Assembly (NCBI GenBank): GCA_947651335.1
Contig: CANSYV010000129.1
Coordinates: forward strand, 1-5,328
From: an uncultured Lachnospiraceae bacterium
GTDB taxonomy: Bacteria; Bacillota; Clostridia; Lachnospirales; Lachnospiraceae
Direction: 5' to 3'
DNA: 5,328 nt
Shown here: positions 1 through 5,328 of the stretch, in pieces
Layout of the letters: each line of letters begins with the position of its first letter
Numbering within the stretch: the stretch's first letter is position 1
Notes under the pieces: model-generated
What the model was told of the DNA's origin: nothing
Database searches by the model: none
The model's input: only the letters and a program-made list of their open reading frames with translations
Program-made: the position numbers and the translations under genes

Positions 1-68
1 TTGTCCAATGAACCATCGATCATACCAGTAATGAAGGGGTGTTCCATCATATTCACCCAGGTCTTTTC
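1..68 (-). other. Possible TenA-family (thiaminase II-like) N-terminal fragment, out of frame with oadA
   Basis: In the minus-strand frame whose codons end at position 3, the bases from 68 to the left edge read EKTWVNMMEHPFITGMIDG followed by SLD. This resembles the N-terminal signature of TenA/thiaminase II proteins (W, about six residues, HPF, G, DGxL), which act in thiamin pyrimidine salvage. The frame is closed upstream by TGA at 71-69, and two ATGs lie at 50-45. The frame differs from that of oadA, and OadA homology ends at the same place, so this looks like a join between two unrelated genes rather than an intact start. The catalytic Asp and Cys of TenA would lie beyond the edge. The match is short and made by eye, so chance similarity cannot be excluded. 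Confidence 0.5.
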
Positions 69-1074
69 TCACCTTTGGTACCTCCTCCAGCACTTCATAA
101 TACTTATCTTCCGCATGCTGCTCTTTCAGCTGGGATGTAAGGTTTGACAGCATGCCACCAGGCACCTGGTATAACAATGTCTTAATATTTACCCCCATAT
201 TCTTGGGGTTTAACAGCCCGCTCTCCAGGGCATCATCCCGGATAGGCCGGAAATAGTCGGCAATCTCCGCCAGCAGATTCTGGTCAAACCCGGTGTCATA
301 TGGAGTTCCTTTAAATGTCTCCACCATAACTTCCGTGGCCGGCTGGGACGTACCCAGGGCAAAGGGCGACATGGCTGTATCAATCACATCCACCCCTGCT
401 TCCACGGCCTTCATATACGTCATAGAAGCCACGCCGGAGGTATAATGGGTGTGAAGCTGGATGGGCAGGCTTACCGCCTCTTTCATAGCGGAAATCAGCT
501 CTGTGGCCTGGTAGGGCAGCAGCAGTCCCGCCATATCCTTGATGCAGATAGAATTTGCCCCCATGTCCTCAATTTTCTTCGCAATATCCGTCCAGTATTC
601 CAGTGTGTACGCATCCCCCAGGGTATAGGACAATGCCACCTGGGCATGCCCCTTCTCCTTATTGGCCGCGGTCACAGCAGTCTGGAGATTGCGCAGATCG
701 TTGAGGCAGTCAAAGATACGGATAATATCAATGCCGTTTGACAGCGACTTCTGTACAAAATATTCTACCACATCGTCTGCATAGGGGCGGTAACCCAGTA
801 TATTCTGCCCGCGGAACAGCATCTGCAGTTTTGTATTCTTAAATCCGTCCCGGAACTTTCTCAGTCTGTCCCAGGGATCTTCTTTCAGAAAACGCAGGGA
901 CGCGTCAAAGGTTGCTCCGCCCCAGCACTCTACAGAATGATATCCCACCTGGTCCATTTTATCCACAATGGGAAGCATCTGTTCGGTAGTCATTCTGGTG
1001 GCAATCAGGGACTGATGGGCATCGCGCAGAATCGTCTCCGTAATCTGAATAGGTTTTTTCTGATTTTCTGACAT
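1..1074 (-). CDS. oadA: Oxaloacetate decarboxylase alpha / pyruvate carboxylase subunit B-type carboxyltransferase (3' end missing)
   Basis: The product transfers carboxylate between oxaloacetate/pyruvate and biotin on a separate carrier protein; it is cytoplasmic and membrane-associated through OadG. The ATG at 1074 follows AGGAGGA (1087-1081) by 6 nt. The TIM-barrel hallmarks are all present: TETILRDAHQSL (residues 12-23) with metal-ligand Asp18, ECWGGATFDA (49-58), RIFDCLND (119-126), the carboxylated Lys179 in IKDMAG, the metal-binding pair His208/His210 in HTHYTSG, and VPGGM (304-308). These correspond to the D17, K178, H207 and H209 known in Vibrio OadA. It is the last visible gene of the operon, 35 nt after oadB. 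Homology is convincing to about Gly340 (DLG, near position 55). The next 18 codons stay open but do not match the expected family block (YPPLVTPTSQIVG-like), so they are probably foreign sequence. The C-terminal association domain is not in the window. Pyruvate-carboxylase or transcarboxylase 5S roles are alternatives. Confidence 0.93.
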   Translation of the reverse strand, partial: MSENQKKPIQITETILRDAHQSLIATRMTTEQMLPIVDKMDQVGYHSVECWGGATFDASLRFLKEDPWDRLRKFRDGFKNTKLQMLFRGQNILGYRPYADDVVEYFVQKSLSNGIDIIRIFDCLNDLRNLQTAVTAANKEKGHAQVALSYTLGDAYTLEYWTDIAKKIEDMGANSICIKDMAGLLLPYQATELISAMKEAVSLPIQLHTHYTSGVASMTYMKAVEAGVDVIDTAMSPFALGTSQPATEVMVETFKGTPYDTGFDQNLLAEIADYFRPIRDDALESGLLNPKNMGVNIKTLLYQVPGGMLSNLTSQLKEQHAEDKYYEVLEEVPKVRKDLGEYDGTPLHYWYDRWFIGQ

Positions 1075-1109
1075 ATCTATTCCTCCTAACAGCTCAAATA
1101 ATCATCCTG

Positions 1110-2258
1110 TTACACACCGAAAATGGCCATAAATGTACCTGCGGCCACTGCTGTCCCGATCACGCCCGCCACATTGGGACCCATGGCGTGCATCAGCAGG
1201 AAGTTTGTAGAATCGGCCTCTGCCCCCACTTTCTGGGAGACACGGGCCGCCATAGGCACGGCAGACACTCCCGCGGACCCGATTAACGGATTCACTTTGC
1301 CCTTGGTCACCTTACACATAATCTTACCGAAAATAACACCCGCCGCAGTGCCAAACGCAAAAGCCACCACGCCCAGCACCACAATCTTCAGGGTATCCAG
1401 ATTCAGAAAATTCCCGGCGCTGGTGGACGCTCCCACAGAAGTTCCCAGAAGAATCACCACAATGTACATCAGCGCATTGGAGGCTGTCTCTGTCAGCTGT
1501 CCCACCACGCCTGACTCCCTGAACAGGTTGCCCAGCATCAGCATACCTACCAGAGGCGCTGTGGTGGGCAGGAACAGGCAGACCACAATGGTGATCACAA
1601 TGGGAAATAGAATCTTCTCCAGCTTAGACACCGGACGCAGCTGTTCCATCTTGATTTTCCGCTCTTCTTCCGTTGTGAGAAGCCGCATAATAGGCGGCTG
1701 TATAATAGGCACCAGAGCCATGTACGTGTAGGCCGCCACCGCAATAGGCCCCATCAAAGCCCCCTGGCCCAGCTTTCCTGACAGGAAAATGGACGTGGGC
1801 CCGTCCGCGCCGCCGATGATGGAAATGGCTGCTGCCGCCTTATCGCTGAATCCCATAAAAATTGCCAGGAAATAGGCAATATAAATACCCACCTGCGCCG
1901 CCGCCCCCAGCAGAAAGCTCTTGGGATTGGCAATCAGCGGTCCGAAGTCTGTCATGGCCCCCACACCCATAAAAATCAGCGAAGGCAGAATGCTCCATTC
2001 GTCCAGCAGATAGAAATAGTGAAGCAATCCGCCGATTCCATTGGAGGAGTTTTCAATTCTCAGCATGATATCCGGATACACATTCACCAGAAGCATGCCG
2101 AAAGCAATGGGTACTAAAAGCAGGGGCTCAAACCCGTGCTTAATGGCAAGATACAACAGCACCAGTGCCACCAGAATCATCAGGTAATTTCCCCATGTCA
2201 GATTCCAAAACGCAGTTTGATGGAGCAGGTTAGACAACGTTTCTGTAACATAAGACAT
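1110..2258 (-). CDS. oadB: Na+-translocating decarboxylase beta subunit (OadB/MmdB/GcdB family)
   Basis: This integral membrane subunit decarboxylates carboxybiotin and couples that reaction to Na+ export. The 382-residue product is within the family's usual size. The ATG at 2258 follows GGGAGGT (2271-2265) by 6 nt. Nine to ten hydrophobic segments can be seen, for example about 24-38, 43-61, 115-136, 214-231, 262-281, 290-313 and 355-380. The signature [15 protein letters not shown] (149-163) carries Asp152, equivalent to the essential Asp203 of Klebsiella OadB. Downstream, [19 protein letters not shown] (322-340) supplies Asn323, Gly327, Ser332 and Arg339, matching the Klebsiella N373, G377, S382 and R389 in spacing. 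All key residues are present, so the pump looks functional. It lies 16 nt after the biotin carrier gene and 35 nt before oadA. Family members pump for oxaloacetate, methylmalonyl-CoA, malonate or glutaconyl-CoA decarboxylases; the beta subunit alone does not tell which. Confidence 0.97.
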   Translation of the reverse strand: MSYVTETLSNLLHQTAFWNLTWGNYLMILVALVLLYLAIKHGFEPLLLVPIAFGMLLVNVYPDIMLRIENSSNGIGGLLHYFYLLDEWSILPSLIFMGVGAMTDFGPLIANPKSFLLGAAAQVGIYIAYFLAIFMGFSDKAAAAISIIGGADGPTSIFLSGKLGQGALMGPIAVAAYTYMALVPIIQPPIMRLLTTEEERKIKMEQLRPVSKLEKILFPIVITIVVCLFLPTTAPLVGMLMLGNLFRESGVVGQLTETASNALMYIVVILLGTSVGASTSAGNFLNLDTLKIVVLGVVAFAFGTAAGVIFGKIMCKVTKGKVNPLIGSAGVSAVPMAARVSQKVGAEADSTNFLLMHAMGPNVAGVIGTAVAAGTFMAIFGV

Positions 2259-2274
2259 TTGACTACCTCCCGTT

Positions 2275-2625
2275 CTAATTCATGGATGCTAATGTGTCTC
2301 CATTCTCCACTGAATCTCCCACTGCTGCGTCAACGGTTACAATGGTTCCATCCTGAGGCGCGACCACCGGAATCTCCATTTTCATGGACTCCAGAATCAC
2401 CACCGTGTCACCGGCTTTCACAGCCTGTCCCGCCTTTACCTCAACTTTAAATACCTTACCCGGAACAGATGCTGTCACTTTCACAGCCCCGCCTGAACTC
2501 TGGGCAGGCGCCTGCACTGCAGGGGCCGCCGGCGCTGAGACAGCGGCAGGAGCAGCACCTGCGTCCTTCTCCTCAACTACCACATCATATGCCGTTCCGT
2601 TTACTGTAATTGTATAACTTTTCAT
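2275..2625 (-). CDS. Biotin carboxyl carrier protein (biotinyl domain protein)
   Basis: This is the small swinging-arm subunit that carries CO2 on biotin between the carboxyltransferases and OadB. The product is 116 residues from ATG 2625. The N-terminus [19 protein letters not shown] is typical of stand-alone carriers of this family. A mobile Ala/Pro-rich linker spans about residues 22-45. The biotinyl domain follows (about 47-116), with biotin attachment site ESMKMEI, biotinylated Lys82, and a closing [10 protein letters not shown] turn. An in-frame GTG six bases upstream (2631) would add Met-Arg, but AGGAGG (2640-2635) is only 3 nt from that GTG and 9 nt from the ATG, so ATG is preferred. 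The gene sits between the OadG-like and OadB genes. It resembles the 1.3S subunit of Propionibacterium transcarboxylase and MmdC. No biotin ligase gene is visible in the window. Confidence 0.96.
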   Translation of the reverse strand: MKSYTITVNGTAYDVVVEEKDAGAAPAAVSAPAAPAVQAPAQSSGGAVKVTASVPGKVFKVEVKAGQAVKAGDTVVILESMKMEIPVVAPQDGTIVTVDAAVGDSVENGDTLASMN

Positions 2626-2634
2626 TCTCACTTT

Positions 2635-2640
2635 CCTCCT
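2635..2640 (-). promoter_or_regulatory. Ribosome binding site deciding the start of the biotin carrier gene
   Basis: A perfect AGGAGG lies 9 nt before ATG 2625 but only 3 nt before the in-frame GTG at 2631. The spacing supports ATG, giving the family-typical N-terminus [10 protein letters not shown]. Confidence 0.75.
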
Positions 2641-2667
2641 GGCTCTCTATATTATGACTTTGCTGTC

Positions 2668-3405
2668 TTACCATCTGTTCCTTCTGCGGCTGGCCTTTTT
2701 GATAGAACGGACTACAAAACGGTCTGCGGACGTCCCCTCATACGCGGCAATGGCAGCGGCAATCACAGCAATCAGCTCTTTGTTATCCGTTTCCTCTGCA
2801 GCAGGCTGTGGATGCATCTGCACCGGTACAGGCGGCTCCTGGAACACCTCTGCCTCTGGCTGGGACTTTTCCTCAATCCTGCCCAAAAACCGGAAAAGAG
2901 AAATAACCGCAGTTAAGAAAAGCAGCATAACAAACACAATTCCCAGACCCATCAAAGTGTTCATGCCTGCCCTTTTCATAAGCACGGACATAGGATACTG
3001 TGTGTTAATCGAAAATGATGTGGGAACCCCCGTCTCATCATACAGATAAACCATCTCTGCATTATAATTAGAGAATTCCACGGAAATTGTGACAGAATAG
3101 CCATCCACTGTTTCTTCTGCCACAGACTTGCCCAGAGCTTTAAACTCTCCCAGCTCATCCCTGCTGCTCTCCCACGCCTCCATCGCGCTCACAGTGAACG
3201 CGTCTCCGGAGGCTTTGTAAGTGTCAATCTCATCCTGGCTCAATTCCACGATTGCCTGTGTAAGGCTCTCCGCGGTGCCGATGAGACCTGCCTGCATACC
3301 GTCATCTGATTCTTGTGCCGCGGCAGCATACGGACAGACTGTATATCCCAGCAGGACAACAGCCAGCAAGGCAATGCTGCAGACTTTTTTCCATATTTGC
3401 TTCAT
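2668..3405 (-). CDS. OadG-like gamma/delta membrane subunit with exported N-terminal domain
   Basis: Probably the membrane anchor that ties the soluble carboxyltransferase to the OadB pump. The product is 245 residues from ATG 3405. Residues 1-30 look like a signal peptide: MKQIWKKV, a hydrophobic core, then AAAA before QES. A polar domain of unknown function follows (about 31-140) and should face outside. One strong transmembrane helix lies at about 149-172 (MGLGIVFVMLLFLTAVISL), the part that resembles OadG. The cytoplasmic tail has a Pro/Glu-rich linker (about 183-205), a helical segment KELIAVIAAAIAAYEGTS (209-226) and a basic end RRRNRW. Classical OadG is only about 80 residues, so the N-terminal domain is an addition; the tail matches my memory of clostridial OadG-family proteins. 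An in-frame GTG at 3420 is possible, but GAGGT (3418-3414) lies 8 nt from the ATG. It follows the carboxyltransferase gene after 15 nt, suggesting coupled translation. The exact partner is inferred. Confidence 0.8.
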   Translation of the reverse strand: MKQIWKKVCSIALLAVVLLGYTVCPYAAAAQESDDGMQAGLIGTAESLTQAIVELSQDEIDTYKASGDAFTVSAMEAWESSRDELGEFKALGKSVAEETVDGYSVTISVEFSNYNAEMVYLYDETGVPTSFSINTQYPMSVLMKRAGMNTLMGLGIVFVMLLFLTAVISLFRFLGRIEEKSQPEAEVFQEPPVPVQMHPQPAAEETDNKELIAVIAAAIAAYEGTSADRFVVRSIKKASRRRNRW

Positions 3406-3413
3406 ATCACCAT

Positions 3414-3418
3414 ACCTC
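3414..3418 (-). promoter_or_regulatory. Ribosome binding site deciding the start of the OadG-like gene
   Basis: GAGGT ends 8 nt before the ATG at 3405 and overlaps the in-frame GTG at 3420-3418. The spacing favours ATG 3405, which also gives a clean signal peptide beginning MKQIWKK. It begins only a few bases after the TAA of the preceding carboxyltransferase gene, so terminating ribosomes could reinitiate here. Confidence 0.65.
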
Positions 3419-3420
3419 AC

Positions 3421-4857
3421 TTAAACTGTGCCATGTTTCCTGCCGGGACGGTCCTCCCTTTTTGTATAAAGCATCTCAAAAGCCCCGATCACATATTTTC
3501 TGGTGTCCTCCGGTGCAATCACAGTGTCCACATATCCCCTTGCCGCCGCGGAAGCCACATTAGACTGCAGTGCCTGGTACTGCGCCGTTTTCTCTCTCCA
3601 GGTATCGGCATCCGCGTCAGGATACATAATCTTTGCCGCCATAGACGCCTCCATGGTGGCAATCTCGGCGGACGGCCAGGCATAAACCATATCCGCGCCG
3701 ATAGACTTGCTGTTCATGGCCACATAAGCGCTTCCGTAAGCTTTTCCCACAATTACATTTACCTTGGGTACTGTGGCGCTGGCAAATGCGTAGGTGAGTC
3801 TCCCCACTGCTTTCGCCATATGCTTTTCCGAACATTTAGAAGCCTTAAAACCGGCTGTATCCGTCAGCGTCAATATGGGAATCTGAAAAGCGTCGCAGAA
3901 TTTTACCATTTCCGCCGCTTTCTTGGCGCCTCTGGCGGAGAGCACCCCTCCGAAATCTTCTTTTACCGTTCCATCCGTGTCACAGACACATTTTCTGTTG
4001 GCCACACAGCCCACAGTATTGCCGTTTAAACGGATGAATCCGGTTACTACGTCTTTTCCATAATCAGCCTTTGTCTCCAGGAAAACACGGCTGTCCGCAA
4101 TGTTTGCCAGTACCGATGCCGTATCCTTTGCGCGTTCCTCCAGTCCCGGACAGCTGCGGTTCAAGTCGTCCACACATTCTTCATAAGGGAGATAGTCTTC
4201 ATTGTTGGAGGGGAGAAGCTCAATCATCTGCCGGATCTGCCCGATCACTTCCTCCGCCGTTCCCACACCGTCAATCAGCCCTGTCTCCCTGCTTTGAAAT
4301 CCGGCATCTGCTGTATCGCATTTGGATACATGATTGCCATCCAGGGTATTGGGGGCATTGACAAACAATTTCCCGTCATCGGCTTCCATAAATGTAAAAT
4401 CTGCCAGAGCCGGAATCAGCGCCATCCCGCCTCCGCAGGTGCCAAATATCCCGGTAATCTGAGGAATCACGCCGGACGCGAATGCCTGTTTTCTGTAAAT
4501 TCCTCCAAATGCGTTCAGCGCGTCAGAGGCCTCCTGGAGACGTAAGCCGCCGCAGTCCAGCAGTCCCACCACAGGCGCCCCGGTTTTCATTGCCAGATCA
4601 TACAGGCCGGTAATCTTTTTCGCGTGCATTTCACCTACCGTTCCGTTTAGCACGGAGACATCCTGGCTGTATACATACACCAGCTTTCCTTTGGCTGTCC
4701 CGTATCCGGTGATGACACCGTCAGACGGTGTCTTTGTGTCAGCCAGATTAAAATCTGTGTTTCTGGCTGTCACCAGGCCGCCGATTTCCACAAAACTGTC
4801 CGCATCAAGCAGAGAATGAATTCTCGCAATGGCCAAACTATGTGTTTCATTACCCAT
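3421..4857 (-). CDS. Acyl-CoA carboxyltransferase, MmdA / transcarboxylase 12S-like (divergent)
   Basis: This is a two-domain crotonase-fold carboxyltransferase that should move carboxylate between an acyl-CoA (methylmalonyl-, malonyl- or similar) and biotin. It has 478 residues, a little shorter than the ~510-520 of typical MmdA. The ATG at 4857 follows GGAGGG (4871-4866) by 8 nt. N-domain motifs: RIHSLLD and SFVEIG (12-26), TPSDGVITGYG (43-53), YSQDVSVLNGTVGEMHAKKI (63-82), DCGGLRLQE (101-109), SGVIPQI (128-134) and FGTCGGG (138-144). C-domain motifs: VVTGFIRLNG (270-279), FCDAFQIPILTLTDTAGF (320-337), KAYGSAYVAM (372-381) and AWPSAEIATM (393-402). The C-terminus is complete (VIAPEDTRK ... 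HGTV). Several core motifs differ from the MmdA consensus (GPCAGG, DxPGF, MGAEGA), so the substrate is uncertain. It is the first gene of the operon, about 85 nt after the predicted transcription start. Glutaconyl-CoA decarboxylase alpha (about 587 aa) is less likely on length. Confidence 0.92.
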   Translation of the reverse strand: MGNETHSLAIARIHSLLDADSFVEIGGLVTARNTDFNLADTKTPSDGVITGYGTAKGKLVYVYSQDVSVLNGTVGEMHAKKITGLYDLAMKTGAPVVGLLDCGGLRLQEASDALNAFGGIYRKQAFASGVIPQITGIFGTCGGGMALIPALADFTFMEADDGKLFVNAPNTLDGNHVSKCDTADAGFQSRETGLIDGVGTAEEVIGQIRQMIELLPSNNEDYLPYEECVDDLNRSCPGLEERAKDTASVLANIADSRVFLETKADYGKDVVTGFIRLNGNTVGCVANRKCVCDTDGTVKEDFGGVLSARGAKKAAEMVKFCDAFQIPILTLTDTAGFKASKCSEKHMAKAVGRLTYAFASATVPKVNVIVGKAYGSAYVAMNSKSIGADMVYAWPSAEIATMEASMAAKIMYPDADADTWREKTAQYQALQSNVASAAARGYVDTVIAPEDTRKYVIGAFEMLYTKREDRPGRKHGTV

Positions 4858-4895
4858 TCTTTCAGCCCTCCATTATTTACTGTTTTCCATAACTA

Positions 4896-4920
4896 CTGGC
4901 ACTGGAACAGCAGTGTCCAG
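4896..4920 (-). promoter_or_regulatory. Imperfect hairpin in the operon leader
   Basis: In mRNA sense, CTGGACACTG (4920-4911) and CAGTGCCAG (4904-4896) can pair as nine base pairs with one bulged A, around a six-base loop CTGTTC. The structure lies between the predicted transcription start near 4943 and the ribosome binding site at 4871. No U-tract follows, so it does not look like a terminator. It could be an operator for a DNA-binding regulator, an mRNA-stabilising 5' stem, or neutral. I do not recognise a known riboswitch. Confidence 0.45.
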
Positions 4921-4949
4921 ACCATTATTTAACAAAATGCAATATTTTG

Positions 4950-4978
4950 ATTATAACCTGTTTTTGTGACAGTTTCAA
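4950..4978 (-). promoter_or_regulatory. Sigma-A type promoter of the decarboxylase operon
   Basis: The minus strand has TTGAAA (4978-4973) as the -35 box, a 17-nt spacer and a perfect TATAAT (4955-4950) as the -10 box. Initiation is expected near 4943, giving a leader of about 85 nt before the ATG at 4857. The surrounding sequence is AT-rich and lies just downstream of the terminator of the preceding gene, which fits an independent operon promoter. There is no extended -10 TG. Confidence 0.8.
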
Positions 4979-4993
4979 CCATTTTTATTAAGG

Positions 4994-5025
4994 AAAAAAA
5001 AGCTGCAAAACAATCGTTTCACAGC
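4994..5025 (-). terminator. Intrinsic terminator of the GGDEF gene
   Basis: In mRNA sense, GCTGTGAAAC (5025-5016) pairs with GTTTTGCAGC (5011-5002) over ten base pairs, two of them G-U, around the loop GATT. Eight T residues follow (5001-4994). The 5' arm contains the TGA stop codon of the GGDEF gene. The terminator ends 15 nt before the -35 box of the next operon and should separate the two transcription units. Confidence 0.85.
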
Positions 5026-5328
5026 CTGGAAATGTCCTCATAAAATAAAAAGCACTGCTTTCCTGAATGCTTGGATGCATACAGAGCTTCATCTGCCCGG
5101 GCAGCCAGTTCTTCATAAATATTTCCGTCTTTCGGATAGCAGGCGATGCCCATACTCATAGTTACCGCCGTATCTGCCGCACCCATACACGCCCCGTATA
5201 ACTGCATTGCCTGGGCGTAGGCCGCTTTTTCTCCTGTTACATTGCCCAAAAACAAAAGAAATTCATCTCCCCCGATCCTGGCAGCCACACTATCTCTGCA
5301 GCCAGTTTCCTGAAGCTTCGCGCCAATG
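5019..5328 (-). CDS. GGDEF-domain protein, probable diguanylate cyclase (5' end missing)
   Basis: This is the C-terminal part of a diguanylate cyclase domain, which makes the second messenger cyclic di-GMP from two GTP. The reading frame is open to the right edge, beginning IGAKLQETGCRDS. The A-site motif ARIGGDEFLLFLG is intact, and the later conserved blocks VTMSMGIACYPKDG and ADEALYASKHSGK follow in the normal order and spacing; the protein ends soon after, at FYEDISRL. A GTG codon at 5288, inside the domain, is not a real start. The inhibitory I-site (RxxD five residues before GGDEF) is absent: the residues there are CRDS. N-terminal sensor or membrane parts, if any, lie outside the window. 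It is on the same strand as the decarboxylase operon but separated from it by a terminator, so a shared function is not implied. Cyclase activity is inferred from the motif only. Confidence 0.93.
   Translation of the reverse strand, partial: IGAKLQETGCRDSVAARIGGDEFLLFLGNVTGEKAAYAQAMQLYGACMGAADTAVTMSMGIACYPKDGNIYEELAARADEALYASKHSGKQCFLFYEDISRL

Noticed and set aside
445..741. Plus-strand open frame of 98 codons opposite oadA
   Set aside because: It lies wholly within the conserved TIM barrel coding region on the other strand and shows no independent coding signal.
1123..1731. Long plus-strand open frame (202 codons) opposite oadB
   Set aside because: It is antisense to a clearly real membrane protein gene, has no convincing ribosome binding site, and its translation is low-complexity without recognisable motifs.
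2629..2631. GTG as start codon of the biotin carrier
   Set aside because: The AGGAGG is only 3 nt away from it, while the ATG two codons later has good spacing and a typical N-terminus.
3313..4029. Plus-strand open frame of 238 codons opposite the carboxyltransferase gene
   Set aside because: It is a shadow of a conserved minus-strand gene; the product is rich in His, Arg, Cys and Ser with no family features.
4071..4545. Two overlapping plus-strand open frames opposite the carboxyltransferase gene
   Set aside because: Both are antisense shadows; the conserved motifs are all in the minus-strand frame.
4929..4935. TTGTTAA (minus strand) as half of a Rex redox-regulator box
   Set aside because: The second half-site (TTAACAA after four bases) is absent, and one AT-rich heptamer in an AT-rich leader is expected by chance.
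4958..4972. Small CTGT/ACAG inverted repeat between the -35 and -10 boxes
   Set aside because: The arms are only four bases long, too weak to support an operator.
1..5328. Search for CRISPR arrays, insertion sequences, tRNA/rRNA genes or defence islands
   Set aside because: No direct repeat arrays, terminal inverted repeats, transposase motifs or RNA gene signatures were seen; nearly all bases are accounted for by metabolic genes and their control elements.

Overview
This window looks like chromosomal DNA of an anaerobic Firmicute, most likely a Lachnospiraceae-type gut clostridium. The clues are a biotin-dependent, sodium-pumping decarboxylase operon of the clostridial kind, strong AGGAGG-type ribosome binding sites, a consensus sigma-A promoter and moderate GC. 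I cannot name the genus. Every supported gene is on the minus strand, so transcription runs from high to low coordinates.

From right to left: (1) positions 5328-5019 hold the C-terminal half of a GGDEF (diguanylate cyclase) domain, cut by the window edge, and its stop codon lies inside an intrinsic terminator (5025-4994). (2) A short intergenic region carries a near-consensus promoter (4978-4950) and a leader of about 85 nt containing an imperfect hairpin (4920-4896). (3) A five-gene operon follows: an MmdA-like carboxyltransferase (4857-3421), an OadG-like membrane subunit with an exported N-terminal domain (3405-2668), a biotin carboxyl carrier protein (2625-2275), the OadB sodium pump (2258-1110) and an OadA/pyruvate-carboxylase-B type carboxyltransferase (1074 to the left edge). 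All internal gaps are short, between 15 and 42 nt, and each gene has its own Shine-Dalgarno sequence, so this is one transcription unit.

The set is notable because it holds two carboxyltransferase types, one for acyl-CoA (12S/MmdA-like) and one for oxaloacetate/pyruvate (5S/OadA-like), with one biotin carrier (1.3S-like) and one membrane pump (OadB plus an OadG-like subunit). The inferred chemistry is CO2 transfer between oxaloacetate and an acyl-CoA through a shared biotin, and/or decarboxylation of carboxybiotin at OadB coupled to Na+ export. Each family is known. What could be new is how they are used together, which the sequence alone cannot settle.

The left edge is odd. OadA homology stops at about position 55, where the family's next conserved block should begin. 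The last ~60 bases instead read, in a different frame, like the start of a TenA-family protein (HPFITGMIDGSLD). This is either an assembly chimera or a real rearrangement that truncates oadA. Apart from that junction I see no mobile element, CRISPR array, RNA gene or unknown gene cluster here, and I do not claim a wholly new system.
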